DNA from: Arthrobacter sp. PM3
GTDB taxonomy: Bacteria > Actinomycetota > Actinomycetes > Actinomycetales > Micrococcaceae
Length of the DNA stretch: 64,000 bases
Direction of reading: 5' to 3'
Assembly: GCF_003352915.1 (NCBI RefSeq)
Contig: NZ_CP022314.1
Location: forward strand, 646,637 to 710,636
Shown here: positions 31,813 through 39,878 of the stretch, piece by piece
How positions within the stretch are numbered: position 1 is the first letter of the stretch
How the letters are laid out: each line of letters starts with the position of its first letter
Position numbers and translations under genes: made by a program
Notes under the pieces: generated by a model
What the model saw: the letters and a program-made list of their open reading frames with translations, nothing else
The model's database searches: none
Told to the model about the DNA's origin: nothing

Positions 31813-33150
31813 ATGATCGGCATCTGGGCCCTGGGCGCCTATCTGGCCGTCATCCTGCTGTGGACAACCGTCATCAGACGCAGTGTCGGTGAAGCGATGC
31901 TCCTCGGGTTCCTCGTCGTCCTGCCCTTCACCGGGGCCGCCGCCGGCCAGACGGGCTGGAATGCTCTCTACTCGGCCGTCACCGACGAGATCGTCTATGC
32001 CACGATGGCCTTTGTCTTCATGGGCTACCTGCTGGAGCGGACCGGGGTGCTGGACCGGCTCATCGAACTGCTGAACTCCCTGATCGGCGGGGTGAAGGGC
32101 GGCCCGGCCTGGGTCTCCACCGTCGCGTCGGCCGGGCTGGGCGGAGTGGTCCACAACCAGGCCGCCATCGCCGCCACCGTGGGGTCCGTGACCATTCCGT
32201 GGATGGAGAAGTCCCGGCTCGACAAGCCGTCCGCGGCAACCCTCGTGGCAGGCAACGCGGGAATGGGCATCACCTTCCCGTTCAGCGCGTCCATGTTCGT
32301 CCTGGTCGGATCCGCCACCGTCGGGCCCTTGCTGCAGGTCAACGACCTCGTCATTCCGCTCCTGGCCGGCGGTCTCTGGTGCTTCCTGCACCGCCTGGTC
32401 ATCACCTACGTGCTGATCCGCAAGTCCGACATGGCACCCGTTGACGCGGCCGACCGGACGCCCGTCCGGCGGGCCTTCGCCCAGGGCTGGGCCACCCTGC
32501 TCCTGTTCGTTGTGGTCGGCGTCCCGCTGATCATCACGTCCGGTGCCATCGCCGGGTTCCTGTCAGGCTGGACGGGCTCGGACGTGGCCAAATCCGTCAG
32601 CGTCATCGTCTGGATCCCCGTGGTCCTCATCATGACCGGCCTCATCCTGGGCCGGCGCCGGCTGCCGCGCAGCGGGAGGGCTTACTGGGATTTCCTTCAG
32701 CAGTCCGCACCGCGTTTCGGCGTCGTCGGGGTCACGGTGGTCTTCGCGTTCGCCGGCGCCAATGCCCTGGCCGCCACCGGGCTGCCCAAACAAATGACCG
32801 CGCTGCTGAACCAGTTCAACCTGCCGCTGTGGCTGCTGGCCATCCTGATCGGGCTGATCGTGATCGCGGTGGCCGCGCCCCTCTCCGCGACGGCGACCAT
32901 GGCCGCGGTCGGAACCGTCGGCGTCGCCACCCTGGTCGCCGCCGGTGTGCCGGCCACCACCGCGGCAGTCGCCGTGCTGGTGTTCTCCTCCTGCGAGGCG
33001 GCCGTGCCGCCCGGCGGTGCTCCCTTGTACGTGGCCTGCGGCATCGCCGACGTCGACCCGATCAAGACATTCGCCCGCTTGTTCGCCCTCTATGCCCTGC
33101 CGCTGCTGGCCATCGGGGTCCTGATCATCGTCGGCGTCCTCCCCGTCTAA
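31813..33150 (+). CDS. TRAP/DctM-like large permease
   Basis: A 445-residue protein with about 11-12 membrane helices of the ion-transporter superfamily, like the large TRAP subunit. 'GFLVVLPFTGAAAGQTGW', 'TMAFVFMGYLLERTGVLDRLIELLNSLIGGVKGGPAWVSTVASAGLGGVVHNQAA' and 'AAPLSATATMAAVGTVGVATLVAAGVP' resemble DctM helices. Start ATG 31813 has an AGGAG ribosome site. There is no DctP binding protein. A two-helix protein follows immediately and may be the small subunit. TctC nearby serves a different transporter class. Confidence 0.8.
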   Translation: MIGIWALGAYLAVILLWTTVIRRSVGEAMLLGFLVVLPFTGAAAGQTGWNALYSAVTDEIVYATMAFVFMGYLLERTGVLDRLIELLNSLIGGVKGGPAWVSTVASAGLGGVVHNQAAIAATVGSVTIPWMEKSRLDKPSAATLVAGNAGMGITFPFSASMFVLVGSATVGPLLQVNDLVIPLLAGGLWCFLHRLVITYVLIRKSDMAPVDAADRTPVRRAFAQGWATLLLFVVVGVPLIITSGAIAGFLSGWTGSDVAKSVSVIVWIPVVLIMTGLILGRRRLPRSGRAYWDFLQQSAPRFGVVGVTVVFAFAGANALAATGLPKQMTALLNQFNLPLWLLAILIGLIVIAVAAPLSATATMAAVGTVGVATLVAAGVPATTAAVAVLVFSSCEAAVPPGGAPLYVACGIADVDPIKTFARLFALYALPLLAIGVLIIVGVLPV

Positions 33151-33175
33151 GGAACCGGAAATAGGAACAAAGCCC

Positions 33176-33469
33176 ATGCGCAAGCTTCGACCCACCATCA
33201 ACGCCGTCTTCGTCGTCAGCCTGGCGGCACTCCTCATCGCCGGCATCGTTTTCGTCGCAGGACAGGCGCTGGCACTGCTCACCGGGCAGGGCGAATGGCT
33301 GACCATCCTCAACGACGCCGTCAAGGCTCCGGCGTGCATCGCCGCCTCCGTCTGTGCCATTGCCGGTTTCCTGCTCAGCTACGGCGCAGAGAAAGGGACA
33401 GCGGAGAAAAAGACGCCAGCAGAAGAAGAGAAACAGCACCGGCCGCAACAGGAAGCGCGCACCCCATGA
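33176..33469 (+). CDS. Small two-helix membrane protein, possible TRAP small subunit
   Basis: A 97-residue protein with two membrane segments ('INAVFVVSLAALLIAGIVFVAG' and 'APACIAASVCAIAGFLLSYGA') and a charged, Lys/Glu/Gln-rich C-terminal tail. It lies 25 bases after the DctM-like gene and overlaps the cyclase gene by four bases (ATGA), so it is part of the operon. A DctQ subunit normally has four helices, so this would be a reduced partner. The function is inferred from position only. Confidence 0.65.
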   Translation: MRKLRPTINAVFVVSLAALLIAGIVFVAGQALALLTGQGEWLTILNDAVKAPACIAASVCAIAGFLLSYGAEKGTAEKKTPAEEEKQHRPQQEARTP

Positions 33470-34455
33470 CCTCCCCTGAGCCGGGCACAAGCTACCCCTC
33501 CCACCGGGAACTGCTGGAACGTCCCGGCCGCCTCTCCGGCACTTCCTGGGGCCTGTTTCCCGACGCCGGCCGCGGCACCCCGTCCTTCATCGGGCCCGGC
33601 ACCGTGATGGACGCTGCCGGCTGCATCAGGACCGGAACCGTCTTCGGCCTGGACTACGCCGCCGACGCCTTCGACCCCGGAATGTCCCTGAAGCGCCGGG
33701 CGCCCCGGCACACGATCTACTCCGCGCATCCCGCCCACCGCGACGACTACCTCGACGGGTACTACCTTCAGGGCTCCACCCAGATCGACGGCCTCCGGCA
33801 CCGCCGGGCGGACGACGTCGGCTTCTATGACGACACCCCGGACGAGGAAATCCGCGAAGGAACCACGGCACTCGGAATCCAGGCGTGGGCCGAACAGCCG
33901 ATCGCCGGCAGGGGCGTGCTGGTGGACGTGGACGGCTACTGCAAGGACCAGGGCACACCCATCGACCATGCCGCCGGGCAACCCCTGGGCCTCGGGCTCA
34001 TCCTGGCCGCCGCCCGGGCGCAATCGATCACTTTCCAGCCGGGCGACATCCTCATGCTGCACACCGGCTGGTGCGAATGGTTCCTGGCGCTTCCCGCCGG
34101 GGACAGGACCACCCTGCGCGACAGCCGCCGGGCCACCGGCATCGAACAGTCGGCAGAGTTCGTCGCCTGGGCCTGGGACATCCGGCTCGCGGTCCTCGCC
34201 GCGGACACCTTCGCCGTCGAATGCCTCCCGCCGGTCCCTGCCAGCCCGTACCGCGACACGGCGCCGAACGACCACGGCATGATGCACCAGGAGTTCCTCG
34301 CCAAACTCGGACTCCCGCTCGGCGAACTCTGGAACCTCGGCCCGCTCAGCCGCCACATGAATGCCACCGGCAACTGGGATGCCTTCGTCACGGTCAAGCC
34401 GCTGAACGTCACCGGTGCGACCGGCTCGCCGGCCAACGCCACCGCAATAACCTAG
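33466..34455 (+). CDS. Cyclase-family (PF04199) metal hydrolase, copy 1
   Basis: A 329-residue protein of the family containing kynurenine formamidase and isatin hydrolase. The metal-site region reads 'YYLQGSTQIDGLRHRRADD': the usual H-x-G-T-H-x-D becomes Q-G-S-T-Q-x-D, keeping the Asp and the following His. Later blocks are 'PGDILMLHTGWCEWFL' and 'LAADTFAVECLPP', with a C-terminal 'NVTGATGSPANATAI' matching the family's 'PV.GAxGSPVxPxA'. ATG 33466 overlaps the preceding stop. A paralogue is at 36557. It probably opens a lactone or amide in the ring-cleavage pathway. Confidence 0.85.
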   Translation: MTSPEPGTSYPSHRELLERPGRLSGTSWGLFPDAGRGTPSFIGPGTVMDAAGCIRTGTVFGLDYAADAFDPGMSLKRRAPRHTIYSAHPAHRDDYLDGYYLQGSTQIDGLRHRRADDVGFYDDTPDEEIREGTTALGIQAWAEQPIAGRGVLVDVDGYCKDQGTPIDHAAGQPLGLGLILAAARAQSITFQPGDILMLHTGWCEWFLALPAGDRTTLRDSRRATGIEQSAEFVAWAWDIRLAVLAADTFAVECLPPVPASPYRDTAPNDHGMMHQEFLAKLGLPLGELWNLGPLSRHMNATGNWDAFVTVKPLNVTGATGSPANATAIT

Positions 34456-34479
34456 GACTCCACCGCAAGTATCAGATTC

Positions 34480-34505
34480 GCAAATAGTTCCTATGGGATA
34501 TTTGC
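34480..34505. promoter_or_regulatory. Inverted repeat ahead of the extradiol dioxygenase operon
   Basis: GCAAATA (34480-34486) and TATTTGC (34499-34505) are perfect 7-bp arms with a 12-base spacer, in an AT-rich patch 85 bases before the dioxygenase start. The 136-base gap is the longest inside this module and a natural internal promoter. The LysR gene at 42525-43493 or the IclR protein could bind here. Confidence 0.5.
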
Positions 34506-34590
34506 CCTTTCCCGAATATATGAAATCCACCACAGTGGTTACAGGACCTGCACCAAACCGACCGCAGCCAGTAACCAGAAGGACTTCAAC

Positions 34591-35610
34591 GTGGAAACTC
34601 CGCTCTCCCATCTTGCCCACCTCGAGATCACCACCCCGGACGTCGAAGCGTCGGCACGGTTCTACGAGGAAAAATTCGGCATGCGCATCATCGACCGGGC
34701 TGACGGCAACGTCTACCTGCGCTGTTGGGGCGACTACTACCGCTACAGCCTGGTCATCACCGAAGGCCCCGAAGCCTCCCTGGGCCGGATGGCCTGGCGC
34801 ACGAACTCCCAGGCGGCCCTTGAAGCAGCAGCCCAGCGCATCGAAGCGACCGGCGTCCAGGGCATCTGGACCGCCGGCGGCCACGGCTTCGGCAAGGCCT
34901 ACGAATTCACCGGCCCCTACGGCCACCCCATGCGCCTGTTCTACGACGTGGACAAGTTTGTCGCCGAAGCCGGTTTCGAATCCACCTATCCGGACCGCCC
35001 GGAGCGCCGCAGCAGCCACGCCGCAGCACCCCGCTTCCTGGACCACGTCACCGTGGCCTGCTCCGATGTCCGCGGCTTCGCCAAGTGGTACAACGAGGCC
35101 CTGGGCTTCCGCGTCATGGCATTCGTGGACCTGGACGAGGCCCCCATCACTGTCTTCTCGGTGCTCACCACCAACGAGAAATCCCACGATCTCGGCGTGG
35201 TCCTGGACACCTCAAGCCGTGCCGGCCGGGTCAACCACATCGCTTTCTGGGTGGACGCCATTGAGGACCTGCTGCGCACCGCGGACGTCATGATGGAGAA
35301 CGGCACTCCGATGGAGTACGGCCCTTCCATCCACGGTGTGGGCGAACAGAACTTCCTGTACTTCCGCGATCCTTCCGGCCTGCGCGTCGAACTGAACTCC
35401 GGCGGCTACCGCAACTACGTTCCGGACTGGGACGCCAACACCTGGAAGCCTTCCGAGGGCTCTAACAACTTCTACAAGAACGGCGCCATGCCGCACTCCA
35501 TGACCGAATCGTTCCCTCCGGCCGAAGGCTTCACGGCCACCGAAGAAGGCGCCTCGCCGGAGATGAAGGAAGCCCTCCTGAACCCCTACGCCAAGCAGGG
35601 ACGGGGCTAG
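34591..35610 (+). CDS. Two-domain extradiol ring-cleavage dioxygenase (VOC type I)
   Basis: A 339-residue Fe(II) extradiol dioxygenase of the vicinal-oxygen-chelate fold, cleaving a catechol-type ring next to its hydroxyls. The N-terminal non-catalytic repeat starts at 'LSHLAHLEITTPDVEASARFYEEKFGM'. The C-terminal catalytic repeat carries the iron ligands His152 ('RFLDHVTVAC'), His216 ('RVNHIAFWV') and Glu267 ('LRVELNSGG'). A GTG start at 34591 follows AGAAGGA. A longer than usual polar C-terminal tail (about 60 residues) follows the core. It is the first gene of a tight cluster with two FAH hydrolases and a flavin monooxygenase. Confidence 0.92.
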   Translation: METPLSHLAHLEITTPDVEASARFYEEKFGMRIIDRADGNVYLRCWGDYYRYSLVITEGPEASLGRMAWRTNSQAALEAAAQRIEATGVQGIWTAGGHGFGKAYEFTGPYGHPMRLFYDVDKFVAEAGFESTYPDRPERRSSHAAAPRFLDHVTVACSDVRGFAKWYNEALGFRVMAFVDLDEAPITVFSVLTTNEKSHDLGVVLDTSSRAGRVNHIAFWVDAIEDLLRTADVMMENGTPMEYGPSIHGVGEQNFLYFRDPSGLRVELNSGGYRNYVPDWDANTWKPSEGSNNFYKNGAMPHSMTESFPPAEGFTATEEGASPEMKEALLNPYAKQGRG

Positions 35611-35615
35611 ACACT

Positions 35616-36560
35616 GTGTCCGAAGCAACCTATGCGCTCATCCGGTTCCAGGAGCCCGGTGACACCAAGGCCCGGGCAGGCATGCTGGTGGGCGGTCGTG
35701 TCGTGCCGCTGAACGAGGAGATCAATTCCCTGATCGAGCACTGGGACACCACGGAGTGCCAACTTGATGCCATCGCCGCGTCGGCCGGTGAGCGTGCCGG
35801 CCTGGCATTGGCCGACGTCGAGGTCCTGGCCCCCGTGGAACCGGCCCAGGTGCTGCAGACCGGCGCAAACTACCGCAAGCACGTCATCGACCTCGCCGCA
35901 GCGCACCGCGAACCCGGCCAGGACGAAGACGAAGTGCGCGCCAAGACCGCGGCCATGATGGACAAGCGCGCGGGCCAGGGCACGCCGTACTTCTTCATCG
36001 GACTGCCGACGGCGATCGCGTCCGCAACGGACGACCTCACCCTGCCTGCCTACTCCAACTCCCATGACTGGGAGCTGGAACTGGCGGCGGTCATCGGCAG
36101 GACAGCCTTCCGGGTCAGCCCCGAGGAGGCCCTGGAGTACGTCTTCGGCTACACCATGGTCAACGACATCACCACGCGTGAATACGTCTTCCGCAAAGAC
36201 ATGCCGGCGATCGGTTCCGACTGGTACCGGGCCAAGAACGCCCCCGGCTTCCTGCCCACGGGGCCTCTGCTGGTGCCGGCCAAGTTCTTCGGCGACCCGC
36301 AGGACGTGCAGGTGACGCTGAAGCTCAACGGCAAGGCCATGCAGGACGAGTCCACCCAGGACATGATCTTCGGCGTGGCCAAACTGGTCAGCGAGGCCTC
36401 CCAGATCATGCCGCTGCGGCCCGGTGACCTGGTCCTGACCGGCAGCCCCGCCGGCAACGGCCAGCATTGGGGACGGCTCCTCCAGGACGGCGACGTCATG
36501 GAAGGCACCATTACGGGCCTGGGCACCCAGCTCATCCACTGCAAAGACGAAGTCCAGTGA
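35616..36560 (+). CDS. Fumarylacetoacetate hydrolase family protein, copy 1
   Basis: A 314-residue FAH-family enzyme, which hydrolyses, decarboxylates or hydrates 2-oxo acid products of ring cleavage. The metal triad is Glu153, Glu155 and Asp184 ('NSHDWELELAAVIG' and 'YTMVNDITTREY'). 'QTGANYRKHVIDLA' and 'RPGDLVLTGSPAGNGQHW' also fit. The GTG start lies 5 bases after the dioxygenase stop. The stop overlaps the next gene's GTG (GTGA). Coupling directly to the dioxygenase suggests that it acts on the muconate-type product. Confidence 0.9.
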   Translation: MSEATYALIRFQEPGDTKARAGMLVGGRVVPLNEEINSLIEHWDTTECQLDAIAASAGERAGLALADVEVLAPVEPAQVLQTGANYRKHVIDLAAAHREPGQDEDEVRAKTAAMMDKRAGQGTPYFFIGLPTAIASATDDLTLPAYSNSHDWELELAAVIGRTAFRVSPEEALEYVFGYTMVNDITTREYVFRKDMPAIGSDWYRAKNAPGFLPTGPLLVPAKFFGDPQDVQVTLKLNGKAMQDESTQDMIFGVAKLVSEASQIMPLRPGDLVLTGSPAGNGQHWGRLLQDGDVMEGTITGLGTQLIHCKDEVQ

Positions 36561-37600
36561 CCGCCCAGGACACAGCACCCACCACCGGCACCGGGGAATC
36601 AGCCAGCACCGATTCCCCGGTGATCCGGCGTGAGGACCCGCTCGGCAGTATCCGGGCCATGGCCGAGGCCCATAACAACTGGGGCCGGTGGGGCGCAGAC
36701 GACGTGCTGGGAACCTTGAATTTCATCGACGCCGCCAAACGCATCGAAGCGGCTGCCCTGGTGACGACGGGTGAGGCGTTCTCGCTGTCCCAGCCCTTTG
36801 ACACCAACGGACCGCAGAAGGGCTGGCGCCGCCGCACCAACCCTGTTCACACGATGACCGACACCGGCGTAGACGCCGAGCGCGGCAACCAGGGCTTCCC
36901 GCACGGCTTCGGCGGAGCGGACGACGTCATTGCCATGCCGCTGCAGTGCTCCACCCAGTGGGACGGCCTGGGCCACATCTTCGATCAAGGCAAGGCCTGG
37001 AACGGCCGTGCCGCCGGCGATGTGGTCACCTCCGAAGGCGACCTGGTGACGGGCATCGAAACCGCCGCCGCCAAGATCGTCACCCGGGGCGTGCTGCTGG
37101 ACGTCGGCCGCGCGCTCGGCCCCGAGCTGGGAAGAAACGACGGCGAGCTCCCGGACGGCTTCGCCATCACCCCGGAACACCTTCAACGGGCCATCGCACT
37201 GCAGGGACCCAGCTCCCGGGTGGGCCGGGGCGACATCGTGGTGATCCGCACGGGACAGTACGGCAGGGTCCGCCGCGACGGCTGGGGCGAGTACGCCGGC
37301 GGCCCGGCCCCCGGGCTGTCCTTCGGCACCGCGCCGTGGCTGCACCGCAGCGAAATCGCCGGGATCGCCACAGACACCTGGGGCTTCGAAGTCCGTCCCA
37401 ACGAGTTCGACGGCGCCTTCCAGCCGCTCCACCAGATCGCCATCCCGAACCTCGGGCTGTTCCTGGGCGAAATGTGGGACCCGGACGGCCTGGCCGAAGC
37501 CTGCGCGGCGGACGGCAGGTATGACTTCCTGCTCACCGCCGCACCGCTTCCGATCACCGGGGCCGTGGGGTCACCCGTCAACCCGATCGCTGTCCGGTAG
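36557..37600 (+). CDS. Cyclase-family (PF04199) metal hydrolase, copy 2
   Basis: A 347-residue paralogue of the protein at 33466. The N-terminal block 'NWGRWGADDVLGTLNFIDAAKR' is characteristic of the larger members of the family. The metal-site segment 'MPLQCSTQWDGLGHIFDQG' has the same Q-x-S-T-Q-x-D-G-L-x-H variant as copy 1. 'GRGDIVVIRTGQYGRVRRDGWGEYAGG' and 'IATDTWGFEVRP' follow, and the end is 'ITGAVGSPVNPIAVR'. It starts with a GTG overlapping the FAH stop. Two copies in one pathway suggest two hydrolytic steps or two substrates. Confidence 0.87.
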   Translation: MTAQDTAPTTGTGESASTDSPVIRREDPLGSIRAMAEAHNNWGRWGADDVLGTLNFIDAAKRIEAAALVTTGEAFSLSQPFDTNGPQKGWRRRTNPVHTMTDTGVDAERGNQGFPHGFGGADDVIAMPLQCSTQWDGLGHIFDQGKAWNGRAAGDVVTSEGDLVTGIETAAAKIVTRGVLLDVGRALGPELGRNDGELPDGFAITPEHLQRAIALQGPSSRVGRGDIVVIRTGQYGRVRRDGWGEYAGGPAPGLSFGTAPWLHRSEIAGIATDTWGFEVRPNEFDGAFQPLHQIAIPNLGLFLGEMWDPDGLAEACAADGRYDFLLTAAPLPITGAVGSPVNPIAVR

Positions 37601-37657
37601 CTTCAGAAAACAGCAACAACCACCAGCAATAACGCCGTCAACACAAAGGAGTCAGCG

Positions 37658-38794
37658 ATGGCAGCAGTACAAAACGTCGGAATCGTCGGGGCGGGAGCCG
37701 CGGGACTGACCGCCGCCATCCTCCTGGCCGACGCCGGAATCAACGTGGAAGTCCTTGAGAAGGCGGACGCCCCGCAGACGCTCGGGTCCGGAATCACCCT
37801 GCAAGGCAACGCCCTGCGGATCTTCCGCCAGCTCGGCGTGTGGGAGCAGATCGAGGCGAAGGGCTACGCATTCAGCACCCTGGGCCTGCGCGCCCCGGAC
37901 CCCGCGGGCACCGTCATCGCCGTCCTGGAGGACATCCGGACCGGCGGCGATGACCTCCCCGCCACCCTGGGCATGTACCGCCCCGACCTCACAGCCATTC
38001 TGCGCGAGCGCGCCGAGCGGGCCGGCGCACGGATCAGCTACGGCAGGACCGTTACCGGTGTAGAAGACAGTGCCACCGTCGGCGGTGCCGCCGTCACCGT
38101 CAGCACCGCCGACGGAGGCACCTCCCGCTACGACCTCCTGATCGGGGCCGACGGCCTGCACTCCGCGGTCCGCAAGGCCATCGGCATCGACGTCGAGCCC
38201 CAGCCCACCGGCATGGGGATCTGGCGCGCCTTCGTGGAGCGGCCCCAGGACGTGGTCCGCACCGACCTGACCTACGGCGGCCCCTGCTTCATCGCCGGCT
38301 ACTGCCCCACCGGCCCGGACACCATCTACGCCTACCTGGTGGAAAAGGCCCAGGAGCGCAGGCACGAGGACGGCCCCCGCATCATGACCGAACTCGCTGC
38401 AGCCTACGGCGGCCCCTGGAACGAGATCCGCGCGAACCTGGACCAGAGTGCCCGCATCAACTACACGTGGTTCACTACCCACCTGGTCGACGGGCCCTGG
38501 AACCGCGGCCGCACCGTGATCATCGGCGACGCCGCCCACTCCTGCCCGCCCACCGTAGCGCAAGGGGCTGCCATGGCCCTGGAAGACGCGGCCGTCCTGG
38601 CCGAGCTCCTGATTCAGGCCGACGACATCACCGAAACCCTGTGGAAGGAGTTCACCGACCGCCGCCTGGACCGGGCCAAGGCAGTCGTCACCGCCTCTGT
38701 CCAGCTGGGCCAGTGGATGCTCGACGGCGTCCGCGACGCCGACGTGCCAGGCCTGATGCACTCACTGTCCACCATGCTGAAGGAACCCGCATGA
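37658..38794 (+). CDS. FAD-dependent aromatic monooxygenase (salicylate hydroxylase-like)
   Basis: A 378-residue group-A flavoprotein hydroxylase using NAD(P)H and O2 on an aromatic acid. GxGxxG at 11-16 ('GIVGAGAAGLTAAILLADAG'), the DG motif at 163-169 ('GADGLHS') and the GD motif at 290-294 ('GDAAHSCPP') are all present. Closest in type to 3-hydroxybenzoate 6-hydroxylase and salicylate 1-hydroxylase. Ribosome site AAAGGAG. The stop overlaps the amidohydrolase ATG. It would make the catechol or hydroquinone substrate for the dioxygenase encoded upstream. Confidence 0.9.
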   Translation: MAAVQNVGIVGAGAAGLTAAILLADAGINVEVLEKADAPQTLGSGITLQGNALRIFRQLGVWEQIEAKGYAFSTLGLRAPDPAGTVIAVLEDIRTGGDDLPATLGMYRPDLTAILRERAERAGARISYGRTVTGVEDSATVGGAAVTVSTADGGTSRYDLLIGADGLHSAVRKAIGIDVEPQPTGMGIWRAFVERPQDVVRTDLTYGGPCFIAGYCPTGPDTIYAYLVEKAQERRHEDGPRIMTELAAAYGGPWNEIRANLDQSARINYTWFTTHLVDGPWNRGRTVIIGDAAHSCPPTVAQGAAMALEDAAVLAELLIQADDITETLWKEFTDRRLDRAKAVVTASVQLGQWMLDGVRDADVPGLMHSLSTMLKEPA

Positions 38795-39867
38795 GCGCCC
38801 TCCCCGCCGAACAGAACCCCACCGTGGACGTCCACGCCCACATCCTGCTTCCGGCCCTGCAGCAGCTCGTGGCCGAGGCCGATCCGGAGGGGTTCGCTGC
38901 CCACCAGGCCCTCGAGGTACGGCGCAACGGTCCGAAGTCCATGGCCGCTTCAGGCCGGATGATCAAGGAACGGTGGCCACAGCTGACGGACCTGGACCGC
39001 CGGCTGCAGGACATGGACGAAGCCGGGGTTGATGTCCAGCTCGTCTCGCCGTCGCCGTCGCACTTCTACTACTTCGCCCACGAAGAGCTGGCTTTGCAGG
39101 TTGCCAAGGCCGCCAACCAGGCGGTGCGCGAGTTCGTCGATAAGGCGCCGGAGCGTTTCAACGGCCTGGGCCTGGTGCCGCTGCAGCATCCGGCGCTGAT
39201 GGTCGAAGCATTGGACCATGCGGTGCTGGAGTGCGGCCTCATCGGCGTGGAAATCGGCTCATTTGCAGCCACCCCGGACATTTCGGGGTGCACCACCGTT
39301 GAGCTTTCGGACGGGCGTCTGGAACCGTTCTGGAGCCGGGCCGTGGAGCTGGGGGCCTTGGTGTTCCTGCACCCGTTCGGCTGCTCGCTGGATGAGCGGC
39401 TGGACCGCTTCTACCTGGCCAACACCGTCTCGCAGCCCGCGGAAAACGCGGTGGCCCTGTCCCACATGATCTTCAGCGGTGTCCTCGACCGGCACCCCAA
39501 CCTGAAAGTGCTCGCCGCCCACGGTGGCGGCTACCTCCCCAGCACCATCGGCCGTTCGGACCACGCGTGGAAAGTGCGGCCGGAGGCACGGGGATGCGCC
39601 GAACCGCCATCGGCTTACCTGAAAAGGCTGTATTTCGATTCACTGGTCCACAGCCCGGCGGAACTCCGCGCGCTCGTGGCCGCCGCCGGCCCGGAGCAGG
39701 TGCTCCTCGGCTCGGACTACCCGTTCGACATGGGCTCCGAAGACCCCGTGGCCGAGGTAACGAGGGCACGGCTTGCCGCCGGGGACGAGGCCAGGGTGCT
39801 GGCCGGCAACGCCGCGGCCCTGGGCATCGCACCGGCTTCCGCCCGCACCGTCAGCCCCACAGCCTAA
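38791..39867 (+). CDS. Amidohydrolase-2 (ACMSD-like) decarboxylase
   Basis: A 358-residue metal-dependent TIM-barrel protein of the aminocarboxymuconate-semialdehyde decarboxylase / resorcylate decarboxylase family. Metal ligands: His15 and His17 ('VDVHAHILLP'), a later His in 'LVFLHPFG', then 'LAAHGGGYLPSTIGRSDH' and the Asp of 'LLGSDYPFDMGSED'. The 'HGGG...GR.DH' block favours an ACMSD-like C-C decarboxylation or hydrolysis. The start at ATG 38791 overlaps the preceding stop (ATGA). Confidence 0.88.
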   Translation: MSALPAEQNPTVDVHAHILLPALQQLVAEADPEGFAAHQALEVRRNGPKSMAASGRMIKERWPQLTDLDRRLQDMDEAGVDVQLVSPSPSHFYYFAHEELALQVAKAANQAVREFVDKAPERFNGLGLVPLQHPALMVEALDHAVLECGLIGVEIGSFAATPDISGCTTVELSDGRLEPFWSRAVELGALVFLHPFGCSLDERLDRFYLANTVSQPAENAVALSHMIFSGVLDRHPNLKVLAAHGGGYLPSTIGRSDHAWKVRPEARGCAEPPSAYLKRLYFDSLVHSPAELRALVAAAGPEQVLLGSDYPFDMGSEDPVAEVTRARLAAGDEARVLAGNAAALGIAPASARTVSPTA

Positions 39868-39878
39868 GGAAGAAGCTC

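Noticed and set aside
33379..35187. A 602-codon minus-strand frame in the ring-cleavage module
   Set aside because: It is antisense to two genes with intact family motifs and has the composition of a GC-skew shadow.
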